Source: Candidatus Anammoxibacter sp.
Lineage (GTDB): Bacteria > Planctomycetota > Brocadiia > Brocadiales > Anammoxibacteraceae
Assembly (NCBI GenBank): GCA_021777105.1
Contig: JAIQZQ010000025.1
Coordinates: 1-64,000, forward strand
Direction of reading: 5' to 3'
DNA length: 64,000 nucleotides
Part shown: one piece after another, positions 18,666-26,636 of the stretch
Layout: every line of letters begins with the position of its first letter
How positions within the stretch are numbered: position 1 is the stretch's first letter
Position numbers and translations under genes: made by a program
The notes under the pieces: model-generated
Told to the model about the DNA's origin: nothing
What the model saw: the letters and a program-made list of their open reading frames with translations, nothing else
The model's database searches: none

Positions 18666-18889
18666 AGCACAATCGCCGTATCTTTCGGAATAGAACCTGT
18701 ATAAAGCATTGCAAATTGTTTTGGACGTAATTCAACTGTTTTTCTGTATACTTCATCCCTGTCTTTACTGTGGTATTTCACTTCACCGCTTTGCACTTCT
18801 TGATACTCATTAATCTGGGGATTCTCAACAAGTATCCATTCTGATTTATATTTAGATTTTATTTTTGTAATACTTAGAGCTTTGTTCAT
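18662..18889 (-). CDS. Small conserved-looking partner of the aspartic protease
   Basis: A 75-residue charged protein I do not recognise by function. It has a good ribosome binding site (AGGAG about 8 bases before the ATG). It is rich in Lys/Glu (KSKYKSEWILVENPQINEY) and contains the phrase YHSKDRDEVYRKTVELRPK. No membrane segment. The 4-base overlap with the retropepsin-like gene makes a two-gene operon. Small proteins in this position occur elsewhere beside single-domain aspartyl proteases, but I know of no characterised example. Confidence 0.65.
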   Translation of the reverse strand: MNKALSITKIKSKYKSEWILVENPQINEYQEVQSGEVKYHSKDRDEVYRKTVELRPKQFAMLYTGSIPKDTAIVL

Positions 18890-19483
18890 AATTGTCTCCT
18901 CCTTAGGGTTCGGAAAATAAAAAAGCCAAAATTATTTCTTTCCCTGCCCTTAAACTTGAGTTAAGCAGAAAGATCAGGCGAACAGCCAAATTCTAGCGGT
19001 TTATACTCCTTGTTATTTTTGCGTAGGCCCTAAGGGGATAATATATAAATCATAGGGCTTTACCATGTTTATCTGTTTTGTGTTATGGATATATTATGGT
19101 TTACAATAATATTAATAGCTCTATATTAACCTGCATCTTCATTGCTTTCCATGTAAGGCTATTATTGCTTTTAATCTAGTAACCGTCAAATGAAATTTAT
19201 CGGTTATAAGCGTTGTATTGCCTTATTTGGCATTAAATCCTGAAAGAGTTCGCGCGATTCAGAAAGCGTTTTAATAAAAAGAACAAAATCATCATCACAG
19301 GAAAAAAAGCGAGGGCATGCAATGTTGTAAATTTAAACTATTTGCAAAACAAAGCCAAAAATACCAAATTCTTTTTACATGACAGAAGGCTATTTAATTT
19401 CCTGATTTATAGTTTGCCCTTGATAAAGATATCAATAATGATACTATTGGAATGCGGGTAAAATTGAAGTCATAATTCTTCAG

Positions 19484-19672
19484 ATGAGACGTAATTCCAC
19501 GGATGTGAGATTTAGAGATTTGCGCAAAGTATGCGATTTTTATTTTGAAGAAGCCCGGCAAAAAAGTAGCAGCCACCGGAGATACAAAACTCCGTGGCAG
19601 GGCGATCTAAGGGTAAATATTCAAAATGATAAAGGAAAAGCAAAAGTATATCAGGTCAAACAAGTTTTGTAG
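19484..19672 (+). pseudogene. 3'-truncated HicA-family toxin
   Basis: Sixty-two residues matching the family of HicA-like toxins with the phrases VRFRDLRKVCDFYF, SSSHRRYKTPWQGD and VNIQNDKGKAKVYQVKQVL; the catalytic histidine (SSHR) is present. The homology stops exactly where a dispersed GTTTTGTAGGTTGGGTAGAG repeat starts, and that repeat supplies the stop codon. The usual HicB partner is not found downstream. I read it as a toxin gene truncated by repeat insertion or recombination; loss of the C-terminal few residues might leave partial activity. Confidence 0.6.
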
Positions 19673-19702
19673 GTTGGGTAGAGCCCGCCGAAACCCAACA
19701 TC
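19663..19702. repeat. GGTTGGGTAGAGCC palindromic repeat
   Basis: GTTTTGTAGGTTGGGTAGAG followed by CCCGCCGAAACCCAACATC. GTTGGGT and ACCCAAC form the stem. Other copies: 12968-13006, 13185-13223, and an inverted copy at 24107-24291 that is interrupted by a MITE-like element. Confidence 0.75.
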
Positions 19703-19851
19703 AAACCCAAATTCATTATAAAAACCCTAAACGAATATCGCGCGCCAAACCGCTCAGAGAAAAAAGTTAAACAATCAAAAGCAAAAGAGACAGAGCCTAA
19801 AGTCTGTAAAAATATACCTGTCCCTGGATTTCGGCCCAGAATTTATATAAT

Positions 19852-19879
19852 AATAAGCTTGCGAAAACGCAAGCTTATT
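19852..19879. repeat. Perfect 12-bp stem hairpin
   Basis: AATAAGCTTGCG, loop AAAA, then CGCAAGCTTATT. It is terminator-like in shape but lacks a T-tract and lies 180 bases after the truncated hicA. Confidence 0.6.
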
Positions 19880-20330
19880 TATGGAATGAAACGATGTGGT
19901 ATTTTATAGGGCAACGGAAAATGTTAGTTATCTCCCGGCATGATGCTTAATCCCTAAATGGTAAGAATTGCTCGTTCTACATCTTTAAGTTTGTCTCTGG
20001 AAATGGAGCTTAAATATTTTGCCTCTCTTTTTTTGTCTACCGTCCTTGAGAAATCTTCTGACACTTACGGGTTTAAAGATTTCTCCCGATGGTCGAAATG
20101 ACAAATCATATTTCAGAATAGCCCAATTTAGGTTAAACTAAAGCCCGAAGTTAATGTTAAAAACAATACAATTGAAAATTTTATATCAACACAAATAAAC
20201 AGAAACGATTTATCCCGGTATGGATTTGCGGCTGTGTTACGATTTTGCATCAAAATAAATCCGTGAGGTTGTAGGTCTCCGATTAAGACGGTATGTTTGC
20301 CCCCATTACTAAGCTAATGTCAATAGATTA

Positions 20331-20428
20331 CAGGGTGTCCGAGAACAACAATTTCGTCCAATTTTCAAGTCATAAGTCTTTTATTATCAACAAAAAATAT
20401 TCGTGATTTTACATTCTCAGACAGCCTG
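20331..20428. mobile_element. 98-bp MITE-like element, copy 1
   Basis: Terminal inverted repeats CAGGGTGTCCGAGAA and TTCTCAGACAGCCTG (two mismatches in 15), flanked by a 4-base direct duplication ATTA. The matching empty site CAATAGATTAGGTTTGGCC is present at 20478-20496, so the insertion boundaries are visible directly. No coding capacity. Confidence 0.65.
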
Positions 20429-20500
20429 ATTAGGTTTGACCCCGGCGCATGAATTATGTGTCGAAAACCTTGTTTATCAATAGATTAGGTTTGGCCCCAA

Positions 20501-20632
20501 TTAGTATATGTCTTTATCATCGTCGCCTGTTTCAATGCCGAGGAAGACGAGCAACCCCCGGCTGATTTGCCCGATAATGTTGTTGTCTACAATAACTGAT
20601 GCTTTATTTACGCGTTGGATAACTGTGATCAT
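20501..20632 (-). pseudogene. dtd: N-terminal fragment of D-aminoacyl-tRNA deacylase
   Basis: Forty-three residues beginning [19 protein letters not shown] and continuing through [19 protein letters not shown], an unmistakable Dtd N-terminus. The homology ends after KDIY where a TAA comes from the adjoining CAATAGATTAGG-type repeat; about 100 C-terminal residues, including the active-site SQFTL and NxGPVT regions, are absent. It is a nonfunctional remnant on the minus strand. A full-length dtd may exist elsewhere in the genome. Confidence 0.75.
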
Positions 20633-20688
20633 TTGTTTACGGTTCCCAGGGTTTCCCACTAAGGTTTATACACATCTTTTTTTACCGC

Positions 20689-20744
20689 CTCGCTCCCAAA
20701 CCCCAGTTTGGGAGTGAAACAATTCGAGAAGCCCCAGCTTCGCG
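20689..20744 (+). repeat. Two-hairpin repeat, GC variant
   Basis: GCTCCCAAACCCCAG pairs with GTTTGGGAGT (first stem, 9-10 bp), and GAAGC-CCCA-GCTTC is the second. It aligns without gaps to 5566-5621 and to the AT variants near 47-54 kb. Confidence 0.75.
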
Positions 20745-20849
20745 TGTTCATCTTAATCACGGGCAATGCGCCTTGTGTTTAATCAGATTTCAAAACAGTC
20801 AGTTTTTTATAGTTTGGGTAATAGTAAAATCGTGTTTGTCAATAGATTA

Positions 20850-20947
20850 CAGGTTGTTCGGGAATGGCAATTTCGTTCAATTTTCAAGTCATAAGTCCTT
20901 TGATATCAACAAGAAAATTTTCTGGTTTTACATCCTCGGACACCCTG
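20850..20947. mobile_element. 98-bp MITE-like element, copy 2
   Basis: Same length and termini as the 20331 element (CAGGTTGTTCGGG and CCTCGGACACCCTG) and about 80 percent identical inside (AATTTTCAAGTCATAAGTC is shared). It is preceded by the same CAATAGATTA and followed by a diverged GTTTGGTTTGA, so element plus flanks look duplicated. Confidence 0.6.
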
Positions 20948-21017
20948 GTTTGGTTTGATAATCATATAGAAGCGTTTCCTTAAAGTCAAAAATTAAATAA
21001 GCCGATGGACAACAATA

Positions 21018-21215
21018 ATGCTTGAGACCGGCAATAAAAAAGGCGGAGGCAACACGAAAAACAGCAATAAATATTTGTCGTGGGCTTACGTAGAGGCCGC
21101 TAACTTTATGAGACGTTATTGTGAAGATGCTAAAATATGGCATCAACGCAAAGCCTCAAAAAAGAACAAGAAGAACACAATGTTTGTTCATGTTCTCAGA
21201 TTTAATGTTGAATGA
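21018..21215 (+). pseudogene. IS110-family transposase fragment
   Basis: Residues 5-50 (KKGGGNTKNSNKYLSWAYVE, then AANFMRRYCEDAK and HQRKASKKNK) match the C-terminal Transposase_20 (IS116/IS110/IS902) domain. The N-terminal RuvC-like domain and the rest of the C-terminus are missing, and the sequence loses similarity after KKNKKNT. Remnant only. Confidence 0.7.
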
Positions 21216-21622
21216 AAGCGAAGGGAGCGAATACTTAATAATTAGGAAGTGACCATGGGCTTCGCCCCAAATATATAGAAGTAAGAGAAGAGAAGGCAAA
21301 AGAATTGGGCCGATTTATTCATCCATTAATATATACGCGTCGAAAAATCAGCCGTATGTCGTGTCGGTTTATGCGAGCTTTGTCAGATTATTTTTTCTCA
21401 GAAAAGCCCTTGAGGCTAATTTTACCAAACTTTGCAGACCGATTGAAGCGGTATCTGTGACTAAAACACGGACACCGGTCTCCTCCTTAGTCTCAATTCA
21501 CCTTCTTTACCGGCATAATTTTTTCCGTTTGTAACAGCATTTCAATTCGTTATAATAATATACATATTAATTTATGCTAACGCCTTATAGTATATTCACA
21601 AAATCGAAAGGGTTATTATCTT

Positions 21623-21916
21623 ATGAAAACTTGGAAAATTGATGAGGTCAAAGATCATTTTGCCGAAATACTGAGTTACTGTTGTCAGGAACCGCAATTA
21701 GTATGCGAAAAGAATGACCCGGTGGCGGTAATTCTCAATATTCGGTTATTCAAAGAGCTAATAGATCAACATTCCAGAAAAAAACGACCAACTATCCAAC
21801 AACTTCTTGATGAGATGCAGACGATTGCGCAAGAAGATTTTTTTGAGATAGATATTCCAAAAAGAAGCGACCGTGTCAATTCCGCAGAAAGGGTCTTGGA
21901 TGAACTTTCTGTGTGA
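21623..21916 (+). CDS. vapB: Phd/YefM-like antitoxin of VapBC pair
   Basis: A 97-residue antitoxin. Residues 1-50 follow the Phd/YefM pattern (MKTWKIDEVKDHFAEIL, then CEKNDPVAVILNIRLFKEL), a DNA-binding beta-alpha fold that represses its own promoter; the C-terminal tail (FFEIDIPKRSDRVN) is the toxin-binding part. It overlaps the following PIN-domain gene by 17 bases. An AT-rich promoter region with TATAGTATATTC lies just upstream. Confidence 0.8.
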   Translation: MKTWKIDEVKDHFAEILSYCCQEPQLVCEKNDPVAVILNIRLFKELIDQHSRKKRPTIQQLLDEMQTIAQEDFFEIDIPKRSDRVNSAERVLDELSV

Positions 21917-22313
21917 CACGAATATTATCAGTGAAGTGATGAAAAAACTGCCGAATCAAGCTGTGAAAAATTGGATGAAAGACCGTGAATTTCTCTATCT
22001 AAGTGTGATTACAGTTGAGGAAATTTATTGTGGTTTGGCTCATAAAGATGCTCGAAGGCAGAAAGAGTGGTTTGAAAAATTTGTTGAGTTTAGATGCGAA
22101 GTATTACCGATAACAACAGCTGTTGCCTCGCGTTGTGGTGTTATGCGAGGCGAATTCCGTAGACAGGGAATTATTCGAACCCAAGCTGATGTTCTAATTG
22201 CTTCTACAGCATATGAATATGGTTTAACAATAGTTACCAGAAACACAGATGATTTTAAAGGTTGCAATATTCAAATGTTAAATCCGTTCATTGAATCGAC
22301 GCCTAACGTATAG
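21900..22313 (+). CDS. vapC: VapC-type PIN-domain ribonuclease toxin
   Basis: A 137-residue PIN-domain toxin. Start taken as the ATG at 21900 (MNFLCDTNIISEV), because the catalytic Asp normally lies within the first 10 residues; an ATG at 21873 would add nine residues. Acidic residues are at DTN, VEEIYCGL, QADVLIASTA and TRNTDDF, as expected for metal-dependent RNA cleavage. The last few residues and the stop come from an ACGTATAGG repeat also found near 13424, so the natural C-terminus may have been replaced. Confidence 0.85.
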   Translation: MNFLCDTNIISEVMKKLPNQAVKNWMKDREFLYLSVITVEEIYCGLAHKDARRQKEWFEKFVEFRCEVLPITTAVASRCGVMRGEFRRQGIIRTQADVLIASTAYEYGLTIVTRNTDDFKGCNIQMLNPFIESTPNV

Positions 22314-22500
22314 GCGTCATTTGCCTGCAACGGCGCTGGGAAGTGCCTACATACATTTTAATAAGATTCGTATGGTTTTAGGTTTGTTGAATAACACTAA
22401 GGTTCTTCGTGATGTAAATTTTCCCGGTTCGGTTTTACATCCGTTTTAGGGAAGTAAAAAGGGCCTATGGTCAGCGCTTGTAAATGGTAGCCGGCGCATC
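22314..22500 (+). pseudogene. HigB/RelE-like toxin remnant
   Basis: Reading across an in-frame TAG gives LLNNTKVLRDVNFPGSVLHP, then GSKKGLWSALVNGSRRITFH, which follows the HigB 'killer protein' pattern (LHPLKG, KGxWSVxVNGNWRITF). The frame begins inside vapC's repeat-derived tail, lacks an N-terminus, has a stop after HPF, and ends where the transposase remnant on the other strand ends. No HigA partner follows. Nonfunctional. Confidence 0.55.
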
Positions 22501-23047
22501 ACGTTTCATTCGATAGTCGTTTTAATGAATAAACCCCGTCCAGCCCCGTTACTCTCTTAAATTTTCTATTCTTATCAGATGCAAAATTCGCCTTAAACTC
22601 TTCATAATAACGTCCCACAAACGCCTTTGTTCCTATTATGCCGCTATCAGTAAAGTATCGTGTCCTAAACCGCAACCTATCTACAGGTGTCAACTTATAC
22701 TTTTTACCTCTCTCCTTAGCGATTATCCTCTCATTAATAGAAGCTCCTTTTTCCGTCTCTAATCCGCCTTTTTCATACAGATATTCCCTGTAATCCGCAA
22801 ACCTTTCTTTCTCATCCTTCTCGTTATAGCCCATCAAACCTAAATTCATGGATAAAAAGTTGTCCTTATTGCCTGTTTGCGCATGATAACCAATAGAACA
22901 CCATCTATAATCTTCCGGTTTTTCAACCATACCAGCCCTTACCGGATTTAGATCAATATAAGCAAGCAAATTTATCAAAGTATCACCGTTTTCAACTAAA
23001 ACACTCTTCGGGCTTGTCATTTCAGGTACTTCGCAGAGGTTCAGCAT
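22499..23047 (-). pseudogene. REP-associated (Y1) transposase, N-terminally truncated
   Basis: The 182-residue frame contains LLAYIDLNPVRAGMVEKPED and YRWCSIGYH, hallmarks of TnpA_REP/Y1 transposases, and the usual C-terminal extension (YFTDSGIIGTKAFVGRYYEE). The HUH nuclease motif and catalytic tyrosine region that should lie in the preceding ~100 residues are missing, as the frame is interrupted upstream at about 23047. It could have mobilised the palindromic repeats seen throughout the window, but this copy is inactive. Confidence 0.7.
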
Positions 23048-23191
23048 AAACTCCGCATTCCTAACTCTGACGTGGTTTTAGATTTCTCCCGATGGTCGAA
23101 ATGACAAATCAATTTAAAGTATCGCTTAATTTAGGCGCTTATAAGTGACGTTTTGAGAATTTTTGACAAAATATAGTTTTTTTTTTTTGTT

Positions 23192-23253
23192 TATTCTATA
23201 TAGAGCATAGTTTAGGTCTGTTTGGCTCAAGTCGGAAACTTGAGCCAATAATA
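23192..23253 (-). repeat. TTCAAGT hairpin repeat, inverted copy
   Basis: The inverse of 9655-9716: a TTGGCTCAAGT / ACTTGAGCCAA stem and a GGCCTAAACTAT-like part ending in TATAGAATAA. It lies immediately downstream of the frameshifted vapC. Confidence 0.6.
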
Positions 23254-23259
23254 GAGTAT

Positions 23260-23665
23260 TTATTGTTTACTCCAGTCAATGATTGTTAAATCCTCTATTT
23301 TATCAAAATGCTCAGTATTATGAGTAGCGAGAACAAGATCATTTTCTAAAGCAACACCGGCAATAAGAATATCTATATCATCAATAGGCTTTCCTCTTTT
23401 TCTAAGCGCTGCGTAAATATTGCCAGAGTTGGGCGGAATGCCTGGTTAAAGGAAAAAGTGTAATACCTTTTGTAAAATCTAAAAAAGTATCCAGTTGTTT
23501 ACGCGCGTCACGATGTTTTAGCCCACTAATAATTTCGTAGTAGGTGATAATGCAGATATTTATTTTTTCATATTCTTTTAGATATTCCTGAAAGTGATTA
23601 TGCACGGATTGATTATTTCTAAAAAACATGGAGAGTATATCCGTGTCAATCAATACCTTTTTCAT
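23260..23665 (-). pseudogene. vapC: Frameshifted VapC-type PIN-domain toxin
   Basis: The N-terminal part (MKKVLIDTDILSMFFRNNQS, then ITYYEIISGLKHRDARKQLD) runs in one frame to a stop at 23402. The C-terminal part (GNIYAALRKRGKPIDDIDIL, IAGVALENDLVLATHNTEHF) continues in another frame to the TAA at 23260-23262. A single-base shift near 23424-23430 joins them. All catalytic acids are present across the two frames, so the lesion is recent or a sequencing error. Confidence 0.75.
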
Positions 23666-23909
23666 AGCCTTGTCTCCTCAAAGAAGTCCCTGTGCGTCGG
23701 CTTAAAAACTCGCCGCTTAGATCATCGTATAACTCTTTAGGCATATCATTCCAGCATCCAGCGAATTTCATTATCTCTGTTGACGGTTCTTTAGACGTTT
23801 CAATACCTAATCTGAAATAATGGATAAAATCATATAGCTCTTTCAATTTATTTTCCGGAACTAATTGAATTTCATCAAAAACTTTATTTTTAAGTCCTGA
23901 TAACTTCAT
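23646..23909 (-). CDS. vapB: VapB-type antitoxin (DUF2281-like)
   Basis: An 87-residue antitoxin upstream of and overlapping the frameshifted vapC by 20 bases. The N-terminus (VFDEIQLVPENKLKELYDFI) fits short antitoxins of the DUF2281 type; the middle (MKFAGCWNDMPKELYDDL) fits VapB C-terminal toxin-binding tails. It looks intact, and would remain as an orphan antitoxin if the toxin frameshift is real. Confidence 0.7.
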   Translation of the reverse strand: MKLSGLKNKVFDEIQLVPENKLKELYDFIHYFRLGIETSKEPSTEIMKFAGCWNDMPKELYDDLSGEFLSRRTGTSLRRQGYEKGID

Positions 23910-24582
23910 TTTGTCTCCTTCCGGCCTACCACTATACCATTTTTAAAAATATTATTGCGCAACTAAAGCTCTGCTTTTTCTTTCCTGCGATACTTCAATT
24001 AATTTATTATCATTAATAACATTCTTTTCGTCAACATTTAAAATCGAAAATTGATGCTTGAGGCGAATAGGGTATTAATATGATTTGGTGGTGGAGTGAG
24101 CAATATATGTTGGGTTTCGTTCCTCTACCCAACCCAATGTCATTAAGTTAACAGGTTCCGTTTGCATTTTTTGAAACGTGATGATCTCTATTAGTCTGAA
24201 ACACGGACAAACGAGTTTGTCCATGCCACCCTATTGTTCGCATTTGTGTGCTTAATTGCTTAACTTAATGACATTGCTACCCAACCTACTGTCTAATGGA
24301 TGGAATGGGGGGGAGGGTTATTAGTTCATTATAATGATCAGTCTGAAGATGAAGCTGCTTTTGAAGATGAAAAGCTGACATGCATGGAAATACCTAACCC
24401 GGATAAACCGGAAAAGCAAAAGCAATATAAACCACAGATTTCACAGTCGTGCCAAGATAAATCCAAGTCATCGGGATTGAGAGAGAAACTCATGAAATTT
24501 GATATTGTTATCCAACGGGTGACTCGTAAAGAGAAGTCCCGTCTAACTAAAGCTTAGCCGGCAGGTTAGTAGAGACGCCTGA
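23910..24582. other. Intergenic region before the group II intron
   Basis: Contains an inverted GGTTGGGTAGAG-type repeat split by a MITE-like element (24135-24276), a short hairpin (GGACAAAC/GTTTGTCC near 24204) and a partial AACCACAGATTTCACAG repeat at about 24429. An open frame at 24300-24557 is not a credible gene. Confidence 0.55.
24135..24276. mobile_element. 142-bp MITE-like insertion with 17-bp perfect inverted ends
   Basis: CAATGTCATTAAGTTAA (24135-24151) and its exact inverse (24260-24276) bound the element. The flanks are a perfect 10-base direct repeat CTACCCAACC (24125-24134 and 24277-24286), which lies inside a dispersed GGTTGGGTAGAG repeat. Ends and duplication length resemble IS4-group elements. 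No coding capacity. Confidence 0.8.
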
Positions 24583-25178
24583 GTGCCAACCCTGTGAAGG
24601 GAGTACGAAGCCGGGCGAAACAAGAATGCAGGCTATGTATTGAGCCCCGAAATACTGATGATTGTGGTCATAAAGATAGCTCTAAGAAGTAGTAACAGAT
24701 AAACATCGAGGAGTGAAAGCCGACGGCCTCGGTGAGTACGGAAGGCAGCAGCCCTAAATGCGTAAGATAGGTTGAGATACCTGCGAGGCGAAGTGTTTAG
24801 GAAACCACCGGGGTCTTAGACCATGGCATGTATTTACAGGGATAACTTGGGAACTTGGGAGAGCCAATTGTGTCCTTAATAGGGAATAGGGTTTAAAGGG
24901 TACCGAACCGGAAAGGCGAACTCTTGGCGTTACGGGGAAACGCTTCAGCCACGTAAACGAGCCCGAAAGGGAACACGAAAAAGGTAGAGCGCTATTAAGG
25001 TATTGCACAGCGATAGTGAAAGAAAACGAAGCTGTGTGAGATAAGCTTTTGGCAGTCTTAGCGGAACGTAGTACCGAAGGTCAAAGGAAGTATAGACCGA
25101 TAAGGTGGGGAAGTGACAACCCAAGCGACCCACTGAAGGGAAGGTGAAGTTTGGCATAACGAAGACTTGAGAGGAAAT

Positions 25179-26486
25179 ATGGGAGATAGACAGAGATCAC
25201 AAACCATATCAACACAACTTCAGGAAATTGCGAAAAGAGCAGAACTCTATTCAGGCACAGCATTTAATAATGTGTGTCATTTGATAGACGAACGATTTCT
25301 GAGGGAAGCCTACTATCGAACAAGCAAAACCAGCGCGCCGGGAGTAGACGGAGTAACGGCAAAAGAGTACGCAGTTAATCTGGACTCAAACCTGTCAAAG
25401 CTACATGAGAGGTTGCGAAGCAACCAGTATGTAGCGCCGCCGGTGGAGCGAGTATGGATAGAGAAAGAAGGAGGCAAGAAACGGCCAATAGGAATGCCGA
25501 GCTTTGAGGACAAGATAGTCCAAAGGGCGGTGTTAATGTTATTGGAGCCGATATATAACCATGAATTCTATGGTTTTTCTCACGGATTTCGAGCGGGGCA
25601 TTCTCCGCATCAAGCGCTTCGAGAGTTACGAGAGGGGTGTTTGAAATCGCATATCAACTGGATAGCGGATGCGGATGTAAGTGGATTCTTTGATAGTCTG
25701 GACCATAACCACCTGCGAGAATTTATAAAGCGGAGGGTAAATGATGGAGGAATAATACGCCTGATTGGTAAATGGTTGAAAGCCGGAATATTGGAAGGTG
25801 AAACCTTAACGTATCCAAAGCAAGGATCACCGCAAGGCGGTGTGATTTCACCCATGCTGGCAAATATATTCTTACATTATGTGTTAGATGAATGGTTCGT
25901 AAAAGAAGCGCTACCACGAATGAAAGGCAAGAGCTTAATAACCCGATTCGCCGATGATTTTGTAATCGGATTTGAATCAGAAGAAGATGCCCGACGAGTA
26001 ATGGAAGCGCTAGGCAAGCGGTTTAGCCTATTTGGACTGGACATTAACATGGAAAAGACGAAACTGGTGAAGTTTAGTAAACCGAGTGGGCCTAATAGAA
26101 AAAGTGAAACATTTGATTTTCTGGGTTTTACTCACTACTGGGCTAAATCACGCAAAGGATATTGGGTCATCATGCGTAAGACAATAGGGAAACGATTAGC
26201 GCGATTTGTAAAAGCAACATGGCAATGGTGTCGTAAGAATAGGCATAAACCGATTAAAGAACAACATAAAACGTTATGCTCAAAATTGCGAGGTTACTAT
26301 CAGTATTATGGAGTTCGATGTAACTATAAAGCCATAGACGTTGCATATAATGAGGCGCTGCATGCATGGCGATACTGGCTGAGCAGACGTAGCCATAAAG
26401 GGCTAATAAACCTGGATAAGTTTGCCGCAAGCATAATCGGCAAATGTCCGCTGGCGAAACCAAGAATAATCCACCGCAACGTATAA
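25179..26486 (+). CDS. ltrA: Group II intron reverse transcriptase/maturase
   Basis: A 435-residue intron-encoded protein that reverse-transcribes and helps splice its own intron. Start taken at ATG 25179, preceded by GAGAGGAA; a TTG at 25167 is also in frame. RT blocks visible: KTSAPGVDGVTAKEY (RT0/1), KKRPIGMPSFEDKIVQ (RT2), the catalytic YADD-equivalent TRFADDFVIGF (RT5), QGSPQGGVISPMLANI (RT4) and FDINMEKTK-like GLDINMEKTKLV (RT6). The C-terminus (FDFLGFTHYW, then a maturase X domain with LRGYYQYYGV) ends without an HNH endonuclease, so mobility may rely on other targeting. The frame is intact. Confidence 0.9.
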   Translation: MGDRQRSQTISTQLQEIAKRAELYSGTAFNNVCHLIDERFLREAYYRTSKTSAPGVDGVTAKEYAVNLDSNLSKLHERLRSNQYVAPPVERVWIEKEGGKKRPIGMPSFEDKIVQRAVLMLLEPIYNHEFYGFSHGFRAGHSPHQALRELREGCLKSHINWIADADVSGFFDSLDHNHLREFIKRRVNDGGIIRLIGKWLKAGILEGETLTYPKQGSPQGGVISPMLANIFLHYVLDEWFVKEALPRMKGKSLITRFADDFVIGFESEEDARRVMEALGKRFSLFGLDINMEKTKLVKFSKPSGPNRKSETFDFLGFTHYWAKSRKGYWVIMRKTIGKRLARFVKATWQWCRKNRHKPIKEQHKTLCSKLRGYYQYYGVRCNYKAIDVAYNEALHAWRYWLSRRSHKGLINLDKFAASIIGKCPLAKPRIIHRNV

Positions 26487-26568
26487 TTCAGTGAGGGTAG
26501 CAAAGTTATGCGCCAAATGGAGGTGTCTGTTTGGTTAGATGAATGCGTAGAGCGTTTGTCTACTGAGG

Positions 26569-26636
26569 AACCGTATGAGTGGAAATCTTCACGTACGGAT
26601 CTGTGGGGGGAGCGGCGAGTAATCGCTGCTTCTACC
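26569..26636 (+). ncRNA. Group II intron domains V and VI
   Basis: CCGTA(T) pairs with (G)TACGG around a GAAA-containing tip, the conserved domain V shape; the adjacent stem GGGGGGAGCGGCG/CGCTGC..CCC is domain VI, with AGTAAT at its tip. Boundaries are approximate. Confidence 0.65.

Larger units (their letters stand above)
18890..21622. other. 2.7-kb gene graveyard between protease pair and VapBC
   Basis: No intact gene is convincing here. It contains a truncated hicA (19484), a perfect hairpin (19852), two copies of a 98-bp MITE-like element (20331, 20850), a truncated dtd on the minus strand (20501), a two-hairpin repeat (20689) and an IS110 transposase fragment (21018). AAAGATTTCTCCCGATGGTC, a repeat also at 23079, lies at 20074. 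18900-19480 and 21216-21600 hold nothing I recognise. Confidence 0.6.
24583..26636 (+). mobile_element. Group II intron with intron-encoded reverse transcriptase
   Basis: The 5' boundary is placed at GTGCCAACCC (compare GUGYG); the following 580 bases lack a gene and have the compact, purine-rich character of domain I. The reverse transcriptase lies in domain IV. Domain V is recognisable at about 26569-26602 (CCGTATGAGTGGAAATC, then TTCACGTACGG) and domain VI at about 26603-26636 (GGGGGGAGCGGCG / CGCTGCTTCTACCC). The 3' boundary is uncertain by several bases, and the 5' end could lie up to about 12 bases earlier. Immediately after it comes an ATTGCACAGATTAAAA repeat. Confidence 0.75.

Noticed and set aside
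20508..20717. 69-residue plus-strand open frame
   Set aside because: It is the antisense of the dtd fragment followed by a two-hairpin repeat.
24300..24557. 85-residue open frame before the group II intron
   Set aside because: Composition is poor, its middle is a CACAGATT repeat, there is no ribosome binding site and no family resemblance.
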